This document shows, in pieces, positions 1 to 9,100 of a DNA stretch of 11,924 nucleotides (its first letter is position 1; each line of letters starts with the position of its first letter). Below the pieces are notes generated by a model that had not been told where the DNA came from, did no database searches, and saw only the letters and a program-made list of their open reading frames with translations. A program made the position numbers and the translations under genes. Origin of the DNA: Cephalothrix spiralis (Eukaryota > Nemertea > Palaeonemertea > Archinemertea > Cephalotrichidae); assembly GCA_032353305.1 (NCBI GenBank), contig JAUCNG010355510.1:1-11924 (forward strand), read 5' to 3'.

Positions 1-190
1 ATGTTTTGCATTTGGGGTATTTCATACGAAAATTGACGTATCCGTTAACTTAGAAATGTTTGATCCCGACTCTCTTGCGTAAACGAAGAGTAATAATATC
101 CCAAAAAGTCCCTACGAATCATAAACGTTTTGGGATTTTTTCGAAAAATTTCAAAGTCCGAATTTAAAAAAAAGTTTCACCTAAAAAAAC

Positions 191-1299
191 AACTTATTTT
201 CGTATGAAACACACAGAAAAAAAATTTCATTAAAAAAAGTTGAGATTTTTTTGAGATTTAGGGATTTTTTGGGGATTTTTTTGAGATTTAGGGATTTTTT
301 TGAGATTTAGAGATTTTTTGGGATTTTTTTGAGTGAATATACCTTATTTGAGATTTTATATTTGAACATTTGAGACTTTATATAATAATGAAATTCAGAA
401 TACTATCAATAATTTTAGTGCAACCACTTGATAATCCCTATTATGTGCAACAAAAGAACAGAAGTTGAAAAATCTGTGTCCATCCCGAAGATTTTTGGTC
501 AAAAATTTACATAATACTCCCCTTATAAAGTAAATGAAGATATGAACGTGATTTGAAGTAGTTCGGCATCTAAAATCAACAATACTATCAGGAAATATTG
601 ATGTATAGTCCACTGAAAAGGGCTAACTAATCTAATATTTGACTTTGAAAATTTCTGATAGAATTGGAGTTGTCTTAAAGAATTCCATTCAGAAGCAACA
701 TTTAGAAACGGAATTAAGCTCTGATATTTGGCGCGTGTCTAAAGTATTAGATTAGCTATCATATAAACTATATACTGTGAATATTGAGAACGTGTGCAAT
801 AAAAGAACAAGGGTTTAAGTTGAAAACTGTTAGAAATATTGATGAAAAGTATGTTTCATAATCGGCATTACAGATCCAAAGAACCAACCTACGCCATTAA
901 TAGTTACATTCGGTAAAAGACAATTTTTCTATGATTCAAAATCATGCATTCATACGTTAAATCATCTACATAGGATCTAGAAAGAGCTAAAAATAAATCG
1001 CAAGGTTGGGCTCTATTGTAGTCCCTGAAATGATTCGTATCTAGCGCGTATTGTCAGGCGATTCGCAAACGAGGCTAAGAGAGACTATGTAATAAAGGAC
1101 TCCCCTACTTCGGATACTGTAGTGATTTTTTCGAGAAATTTTAAGTTATATTTTTAGGATTTTGCATTTCGGGATAGTCATCGCTTTTAAATATTCAACG
1201 AAAAGTAATCAAATCCCCCAAAAATCCCTAAATCCCTAAAAAATCCCAATTTTTTTTAATGAAATTTTTTTCATGGCGCGCGTTTCATACGAAAATAAG
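191..1299. repeat. Inverted repeat pair, arms 191-275 and 1215-1299
   Basis: The left arm (CTTATTTTCGTATGAAAC, AAATTTCATTAAAAAAA, then GAGATTTAGGGATTTTTT) returns reverse-complemented on the right (TCCCTAAATCCCTAAAAAAT, TTAATGAAATTTTTTT, GTTTCATACGAAAATAAG). Weaker similarity continues outward to about 130 and 1345. The middle has no open frame, so this may be a non-autonomous foldback or MITE-type element. Confidence 0.6.
240..335. repeat. Short tandem repeat, (G)GATTTTTTTGAGATTTAGG
   Basis: About four imperfect copies of a unit around TTTTTTGAGATTTAGGGA alternate with TTTTTTGGG(G)A spacers. The run sits inside the left arm of the 191-1299 inverted repeat, which has a shorter version of it in the right arm. 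Confidence 0.65.
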
Positions 1300-1335
1300 G
1301 CTATTTTTTATGGTGGAATTTTTTTCTCATTCGGA

Positions 1336-2197
1336 ATCTTTCTTACGTTGGGGCTTATTTTGATAAGATAAGAAAATCCGCGGAAGTGTCAAGTCAATTT
1401 TACTTTTACCTGCTCAAACATACAGTCTTTTCTATACTACAACCTTTGAAGAACTTCTTCGAAATAACAAATTAACAATAATTTATACATTGATTTCGGA
1501 TTTAGTATCGGGAAAAAAACCTGTGTCACTTAGCAAGTTCAATGTTTTTCAGGCGGAGAACGAGCGACTTCGTCCTTCGTAACGCATGCAAATATTATTA
1601 TAATCATAGTGATAAAATATGTTGCCTAAATCACAACTCGCTATTTTTTTTCATTCCGTTACTTTTTTTTTAAATTACACACTTTTTGTCTTAGTGCTGA
1701 CATTTGATCATTAGTTAGATTTCATATATAGATTCTACGCACTTCTATTATTTCTAATATTAATATTATAACAGTATACCGATCAGAGCTGGGTTTACTC
1801 CCGAATGAAGAGACAGCGTACAACTGTACATAGGCCTTTTTTTAAAATTAATTGGATTACGGATCCGCCGCTCAGATTTTTCGTAAAATGGAAAAAAATA
1901 AAAAAAAATATTTTTAATTTTTTCCCGCCGCCGCTGGTAATTTTTCTTGCAAATGTGGAAAAAAAGAGCGGAACTTTTCAAAAGAAATTTTTTAAATTTT
2001 TTTCTCGTCCGCCGCGGTCACAAAAAGTGCTTGATTAAAAATTAAGAGCGGAATAGAAAAAATAGTTATTTGTGATTTAGACATAACATATTTTATGATA
2101 ATAATGTATATGTTTGAGCAGGTGTAAAATGGACTTGACACTTCCGCGGTTTTGATTTTCTTATCTTATCAAAATAAGCCTAATGTGAGAAAGGGTT
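1336..2197. repeat. Inverted repeat pair, arms 1336-1422 and 2109-2197
   Basis: Near-perfect blocks include GGCTTATTTTGATAAGATAA (from 1352, paired with 2154-2180), CCGCGGAAGTGTCAAGTC (1378-1395, paired with 2132-2149) and TGCTCAAACATA (1411-1422, paired with 2109-2120). The arms are about 87 bp. The middle carries poly-A/T stretches with GC-rich CCGCCGC islands and no gene. It has the shape of a MITE with long terminal inverted repeats. Confidence 0.72.
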
Positions 2198-2850
2198 CGA
2201 TGCTTTGCATTTATTCTTTTCGTGTCAGAATGTCTGTAAAAACACATGCTCATTTGGCTAAGTCAATAACCCATAAAATGACATAATACAATCAAGAAAC
2301 AATAATTTTGATAAGAATTCCTCAATATAATTACCTTGTTTCCTGTTCAAATAATGAAAATTACGATGATGAAAAGCGTAGGCCTTTGAACCCCTAGATC
2401 ATTGCGCTTAATAGCAGAGATGTATTAGGAAGAGATAAGAAATGGCATTCAGGTTATCTGACATCTTTTGGCATTAGATTCTATAAATGTCATAAATATA
2501 ACCAGCTCTTATTGAATGACAATTATCAAATCTATTGACAGCTGGTCACTACTTGAGAGATCTTGAGATATAAGACGTGATGGCTGGGTTAATAATGGGT
2601 TATACATGTATTTAGAATCTAATGCCAAAAGCTGTCTATATTGCAGGTATAGGAAAAGACTTATCTTTTCCTAATACATCTCTGTTCATAGTTATCAACA
2701 TTAAGTTAAATTTTATTTTTATTTTCCCCGCCGCTCACTAAAAATAAATAAATTGAAAATAAAATAAAAATTTAATTTTTTATTTTATTTCCCCCGCCGC
2801 TCGGTTTTTTGAAAAAAATAATCCGTAATCCAAGTAATTAAAAAAGGCCT
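1832..2850. repeat. Inverted repeat pair, arms 1832-1864 and 2821-2850
   Basis: AGGCCTTTTTTT...AATTGGATTACGGAT on the left is matched by ATCCGTAATCCAAGTAATTA...AGGCCT on the right. Both are followed inward by AT-rich DNA with CCGCCGC(TC) islands (1865, 1925, 2009, 2730, 2792), all on the same strand. The pair interleaves with the 1336-2197 pair, so the two cannot be simple nested insertions. Confidence 0.6.
2415..2684. mobile_element. Small foldback (MITE-like) element of about 270 bp
   Basis: CAGAGATGTATTAGGAAGAG and CTTTTGGCATTAGATTCTA (2465-2483) are matched in inverse by 2613-2631 and 2660-2684. An inner stem ACCAGCT/AGCTGGT lies near the centre (about 2510-2547). The arms are equally spaced, which is the shape of a foldback element. 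I see no target duplication that I would trust. Confidence 0.65.
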
Positions 2851-3092
2851 TATTATATTGTGTCCGAGCAATCATCTCAATTTAGAGACTGGTACACTAT
2901 TACCCTCTTTTAATATGATAATTATGCTTTGTTGTATTTAAAATTAAAGGTGTTTGTGACCAAATAATTATGTGGCACATCAAATAAATTTTCAGCCTTC
3001 ATAAAATTTTCGATAAGCCTACACCTCATCTACTAGTATGTATGCAGTTTTAAATAATTCTGATTTTTTCTTATTGTCTTTTTCAGTTCAAA

Positions 3093-3147
3093 ATGCCTAC
3101 AGTCGAAGCAGAAGAAATTGATATAACAGAAGAAGAAGGAAAATTGC
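3093..3147 (+). CDS. Shared first coding exon (18 acidic residues)
   Basis: The exon starts after a good acceptor (pyrimidine-rich, ending TTTTTCAG at 3086), so an untranslated exon probably lies upstream. Its ATG at 3093 has A at -3 (TTCAAAATGC), a good context. It encodes MPTVEAEEIDITEEEGKL plus one base and ends at a strong donor, GTAAGT at 3148. The single trailing C fits two downstream acceptors: 4284 makes CAT (His) and opens the zinc-finger transposase; 7673 makes CTG (Leu) and opens the SAM domain. This is the only upstream exon I can find that supplies a start codon to both reading frames. Confidence 0.75.
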
Positions 3148-6100
3148 GTAAGTATAATTTTCGAATGTACTCGATACCAGAGTTGTGCAAGTTGACATAA
3201 CTTAAAAACTATTAAGGATATAAAAAATTTTAGCACACTATTTAGAACACCATTCTCCTAGTACATGATTATTATCTTACGTTTTGTTGAAGATACGACC
3301 TTGTTAATAGCGGCTAGAATATAGCGGCCCACCCGATATATCTTGATAAGAAATATCAGAAATGTATTCATCCAAAAAAAGTTTGTCATTTTTGTAATAA
3401 TTGTATTTTTAAGTAGGTATATGCATCTCAACCTTTTTACATATACGGTAGTATCAAAAGCTAATGACTCATTAGCTCTTGGTAGTATATATAGAAGTAG
3501 TATAAAGAAAAGATCAGTTTCGCATTTATCAAAAAATGTGTACTTAATTTTTCATGTACAGTGAAAAATACATATAAAATTCATCGAAATGTCGAAAAAC
3601 ATGATTATTAATTTGAAGAAAACAAATTGAATTGTATAAACACAATTTTCCGTGTTGAATTAGATAGATATGTATATCCTACAATATATATATTATGGTC
3701 TAATGAAACTATACTGATCCCATCGAGAGAGAAAGAAATTACACTAAATTCATATTTTCCCTGTCAGGATTCGAACACCACCTGCGACCTCGGGAACCAA
3801 ATCTCCAGCACATAACGACTAACGCCTTAACCTACTGAGCTAAATCGCCATCAACAAAAAGGATGGATCTCAAGTCAAGAGTTATGATTACAGTCGTTAT
3901 GCACCAAGCCACAGGTTATTAATTTGGACGTAGGAAACAAATTGCTACGTCCAAATCAAAAATCTGTGACCGGGTGCATAACGACTTTAATTGAGAACCA
4001 TCCTTTATTGTGGATGGCGATTTAGCTAGGTAGGTTAAGGCGTTAGTCGTTATGTGCTGGAGTTTTGGTTCCTGAGGTCGCAGGTGTTCGAATCCTGACA
4101 GGGGAAAATATGAAATTTAGTGTTAATATTTCTTTCTCTCTCGATGGGATGGATCAGTATAGTTTCATTATACCATAATTGTAGGATATATATGTATATA
4201 TATAATTATTGTAAATCAGAGTATAATGATAGCTTGATGGATTCCCCGATATTTTCTTATAGTTTATTCGATCTTATTTACAGATAATGAATTTTGTTCA
4301 ATGTGTGGCACATTTGTAGGAACCATTTATAGACTTAACGAACATGTCAAACTGTTTCATAATAGGCACCCCGGGTTTTACCTAAATTGTTTATATTGTC
4401 CGTATGGGACAAAAAGTCAGTCAACTCTTTACAAACACACTTCAAGAATTCACAAAAAAGGATACGGATATGGTGAAGAAGATGCCATAGAAAAAAATGT
4501 GTTTGTTCCTCATGAGGTTGAACATCAAATAAGTGATAGTGATAGTGTAAATGAAAATAGTGATGACGAATTTGATGACGACCCTACTGAACCCTCCCTA
4601 GAATATTCTCTTAACGAAATTGCAGAGAACGAACTTGGTTCTTTTTTCCTTAATCTTGAAACCAAACATGGGCTTAGCCAAAAAGGAGTAAGTGATGTTA
4701 ATAAAGAAATACATTTAATTGTTGGTACAGTGACATCACTCATTGAAAGTGCAATGAAAAAGAGACTCGATAAAGAAAAGCATGATATTCTTCCTTTACT
4801 AGAAATTGTAGCAGGAGATGTTAAAAATTCGATGACTTCAAAAGAATTCAATAACAATTATATGAGACGAAAGTATTATACAGAACATTTTGGGCTTGTA
4901 CAGCCTACTCCACTTCTACTTGGGGTTTCCAACGAACCAGGAAGTCCACAAAGAAAACACTATGCCTACTATGTGCCATTTCTGACGTCGTTACTGGAAA
5001 TGCTGAAATTACCAGAAGTCATGAAGTGGTGCAAAATAAACCATTTCTCTGAAGATAATGTTATGCGTGATGTGTGTGATGGTGAATATATTACCAATAT
5101 GATTGATGATGATATGCCTCTTTTAATTAGTATCTCATATGATGAAATTGAAATAGTAAATCCAATTGGTTCATATAAGAAAATTCATAAATTAGTGATC
5201 ATATCTTATGAATTATTGAACATACCACCTCAATTTCGCTCAGCAGTTCGAGGAAAACAATTACTTGCGGTTGCCTATGCATCATCAGTCAAAGAGTTTG
5301 GAGTTAATAATCTTATTTCATCCTTTGTGGAAGACATGTTAAAACTCAATGAAGGTTACGAATTTAAATTTCGTCATGGAAAGAAATTTAGGAAGCGGGG
5401 TATTCTTGTTATGACTCCTGCTGACACGCCAGCTGCGCAGTATCTTTGGGGATTTAAAGAAGGAGTTGGCAATGCCCAAAAACCTTGCCGGACTTGTAAA
5501 ATTGAAAGTTCATTATTACAGACTAAATTTTCTGATTTTATCATTCGAGGACGAGCCGAGCACTTGCGAATCTGTGATCAACTAGAAAAAGTGAAAAGCA
5601 AAGGAATGACTACGTCATTTAGCAAGTTACATGGAGTCAATTTCCGATCAAAACTCTTTGACTTGCCATATTTGGAGCCTACGATGGCACCACATGATCC
5701 TATGCACGTCATGCTTGAAGGAGGAGTTCTCTCTTCTGAAATGAAACTCATGATCCAACATTTTATTAGCCTCAAATTGTTCAAATTGGAAGACTTAAAT
5801 AATGCAATACAAAAATGGCCCTATACCATTTTGGAAAAGGGAAGTAAGCCAGTTGCATTTGATAAAAAGATGCTTCAAGATGATGGCAAAATTGCCGCTG
5901 ATGCAAGTCATGTATTGAATTTAGCATTCATTTTACCATTCATCTTACAGAATTGGGTAGATAGCGAAAACGAATATTTATTAAATTTTGTCCGTTGCGT
6001 TCAAATTTTGTTGTTGGTTACATCACCTCATGCATCTGAAGATACAGTTGCATGCCTTCAACATTTAGTTCCAAGTCACCACACTGTATTTAAAGGACTG

Positions 6101-9100
6101 TATCCAAATGTAGCTCTGACACCAAAATTTCATTACACGTGTCATTTTGCATTACACATTAAACTCTTCGGACCAGGAAGAATGTTTTGGTGCATGAGAT
6201 GGGAGGCCCAATATCAAGTATTCAAGCGCAAGAAATACAGATCCTTCAAAAACCTAGCGAAGTCAGCAGCATGGCATTACCAATTAACATCCTGTGCTGA
6301 ACAACTTGGAGCTATGGACTCAAAAAATTCCAACTTCTTATATTCGGGCCACGAGTACAACAAGGAAATACTTAAGGAAGTCAAAGAATGTCCTGAACTA
6401 GTAAGAGAGAGGATTACCGGTAACGTAAAAACCGTCCTTCAAGTTGAACGCATAAAAGTTCATGGACACCAGTATGCCACTGGCTTAGCGCTTGATCTAA
6501 GCTCCCCAGTTGAATATGACCCACTGTTTGCAGTGATAGACAAAACGTATGTTTGTAAATCAGAAATAATTTTCCTTTGCTACAAAGCTGAAACAGAAGA
6601 ATTCAAAAACAATCTCAATTCCTATAAAGTAAATGTACTCGATGAATTAATGGTGGTCATTCACTCGGACCTAAAAAATAAATGGCCTCTTTCAATACAT
6701 TGCATTGGAGGAAATGAATATATAGTTAGACGCTATGCAGCTGTTGTGCACCATATCTAATTTCATGGACTCAATTTATTTTTCTACTTTTCTGTAAAGG
6801 TAAAAGTGTTATAATAATTTTCACATACATCATTGGAGGGAATTATCGTGTAAATTCTTTAGACCACTGACTTTTTAGCCTATTATAAGTTAACGGAAGG
6901 GTTACGTTTAGCTATATCATGCCAAATAAATAATAATATGGGATGCGTTTATTTTTAGGGTATATCAAGACTGCAAGATTTTTAATTGTCAAAATTGACC
7001 AAATTTTGCAGTAAACATTTAAATATTTGATAGAAATTTTTTTGCACATAAAATGAATGTCAATAAGATAACTAGAGATAGAATTTAGAAAAAAAGGCGC
7101 GTTGGAAAAATATCAAATAAATAATTGTAATTTTGGTCATTTCTTAATTACCAGAAATAAAGGCTTTAATTTTTCGAATTTTTTTATTTGATGCATTAGC
7201 AATCTTATCAGCTGATCATTCCAAAACCAAAGCCTTTACTTCTGGTAATTAAGAAATGACCAGAATTATAAAAACTAGACTTAATTGATATTAATATATA
7301 TAAAAATATAAGCATCCAATATCATTATTAAATTTTGGCATGATATAGCTTAACGTGACCCTTCCATTTACTTATAATAGGCTAAAAACTCAATGGTCTA
7401 AAGAATTTGCACACTACTGTAAATAAGATCGAATAAACTTGGACCTATATAGAAGCCTTAAAAAACATATGCAGCAGTTAGCCCCCATGTTTCGGAAAGA
7501 TCCCCAGCAATAAATTTCGCCAATGTGTAATTCAAATTATCTTGAAATGTTAGGATTCGGAGCGACAAAGCACAAAGTTTTATTTTAAATAGTTTTTATC
7601 AATTCTGAACGATTCCTCAAAAACGTTATATATGCATTTACTATTATTAATGACACTTGTTTTCATTTTCAGTGAAAGATATGAGTTGTGAAGAAATTTG
7701 TTTAATGCTGCGTACAAAAAAAATAATGGACGACAAATATATCAACAAAATCGAAAGTAAGTATAGGCCCTAAGTATTTAGCAAAAATATTCAAATACAG
7801 TATTCAGATGCTGACGCACAAAACTGTTGTCAGTGTTCATCTTCAAATTAAGTATTAACTGCCAAGATAAAGCATGCAAATAACTTATTTTAAGCTATCT
7901 GTATATCATGGTATGTTCTCAGATTCGGATGGAGGCCAATGAAATGGACAATACAGGTCAAATAGGCCTACGAAGTAAAAATTATGTACTGGCCAGTATA
8001 ACCCTCCAACTCAGTAGTTAGGCAAAAAGCAGTTTATGTCAAAAAGAGTACCATGGTATACCTTGGGAACAGTCATTTACCGTCTGTAGTATAATATTCT
8101 TACTTTGATCTTTCATAAAAATAAAAATAATTTTCGAATCCACAATTGCCGGAAACAAAAGCTTTTTTGGGGCCTTATCCATTTTTATAATTATTTATAA
8201 AGTCTTTTCTTTTACTTCTACAGGTGAAATGATTGATGGGGAAACCATGATCACTTGCACGTTTGAGCAACTAACTCAAAAATTACCAATTGGTTTGGTA
8301 AATAAAATAAAGAATTTGGTGGAAAAAGAAAATGGTATGTATATAGTGTAATCCTTATACATTTAGCAAAAGGTACAATTTTTGAATTTGCAGTTAAGAC
8401 TCTTCTCTTGGTATATTATTGAATAGATAGGTACATTAAACATCAATTTTCGGAGCAATTAAAGATCATTAAACAAATATTGAAACATGCAATTAATATG
8501 CACCTAGATGAAAGATTTATCTCTTTGATTTTACAATTTTACGAAGCATTTTTACTATAGCAGACGCAGGCAGATGATAACTTAAATCATCCTATCTCGA
8601 TCGCAGCACTAAGCGAGTTGGCTGAATATCATGTATGCACTGCAAGTAAAATTATAAAATCACAGAGTTCGATCTTTAGACTTTAGGGATGAAAATTGAA
8701 ATATAAAACATCAATTAAAATTATATTTGTTTTAAGGTTCTGGTGACAAAATGGAAACGCCATCGCCATCAAAACGAAAAAATGAATTAACTCCACACCG
8801 AACTCCAGCGCCATTGTCCAACAGGACACTCAACCTAATTACGCCCACTAGAAACGAAGACATGGACCAAGATCTCTTACAGCTTCCCAAATTTTCAAAT
8901 AGTATGCAGAAAATCCTTGAAAGTCCTTCACAAACTATGTCTAATTTTTCATTAGTAATATCAAGTTGTGCCGAACACTTCATCAAAGTGAATCCATCCA
9001 CTAAAAGGGATTATAGTCATATTGGCAGGATGATGTCAGACAAACACCCTGGTGTTAATTGCAAAGGAGTGAATCCACCATATGTAAGTTTGTAAATCTC

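Larger units (their letters stand above)
1..3086. other. Upstream non-coding region, filled with inverted repeats
   Basis: I see no convincing coding exon here on either strand; the open frames are short and lie in low-complexity AT-rich DNA. The stretch 345-1195 has nothing recognisable apart from a weak direct similarity between about 444-476 and 793-833 (TGTGCAA-AAAAGAACA, AAGTTGAAAA). Most of the rest belongs to the inverted repeats listed separately. A 5' untranslated exon and the promoter of the gene may lie here or further upstream; neither can be placed. Confidence 0.6.
3660..4206. mobile_element. Large foldback element with two divergent tRNA-like arms (intron 1)
   Basis: Two arms of about 270 bp (3660-3933 and 3945-4206) are inverted copies with a few mismatches and indels, around an 11-nt loop (3934-3944) inside a perfect 12-bp inner stem (ATTTGGACGTAG / CTACGTCCAAAT). 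Each arm contains a tRNA-like module followed on its 3' side by a shared tail (AAATATGAA..., TTTCTTTCTCTCTCGATGGGA, TATAGTTTCATTA). This looks like two head-to-head SINE-like copies or a foldback element built from one. It occupies half of intron 1, directly upstream of the transposase acceptor. Confidence 0.8.
6761..7672. other. 3' flank of the transposase exon / intron before SAM exon 2
   Basis: This stretch holds AATAAA signals, the 6852-7408 foldback, the right 23-nt repeat and, from 7445 to 7660, nothing I can recognise. A small palindrome (ACTGCAA...GTCAAAATTGAC...TTGCAGT, 6970-7013) lies between the foldback arms. There is no further coding exon of the transposase. Confidence 0.6.

Noticed and set aside
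240-335. CRISPR-like array
   Set aside because: The copies are low-complexity and imperfect without unique spacers, and the window is eukaryotic.
395-613. Open frame of 72 codons on the - strand
   Set aside because: It has no recognisable domain or splice context and lies in AT-rich repeat-bearing DNA; a frame of this length is expected by chance.
1766-2038. Overlapping short open frames on both strands
   Set aside because: They are made of poly-A/T runs (Lys/Phe-rich protein) inside an inverted-repeat element, which is not coding-like.
2892-2910. CACTATTACC as a possible CACTA terminus
   Set aside because: Five bases are not enough, and no partner terminus or 3-bp duplication could be found in the window.
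4016-4104. A functional tRNA gene
   Set aside because: A and B boxes are present, but the acceptor strands do not pair and the T stem is poor; a tRNA-derived repeat explains it and its inverted partner better.
4525-5784. Frames on the - strand opposite the transposase
   Set aside because: They are antisense shadows of the large exon, whose own motifs and length fix the coding strand.
8732-9001. 89-codon open frame on the - strand
   Set aside because: It is the shadow of SAM exon 4.
8751-9095. A separate 114-codon gene starting at ATG 8751
   Set aside because: The five codons before it are in frame with an acceptor at 8736, and a GTAAGT donor lies 12 nt before the stop; it is an internal exon.
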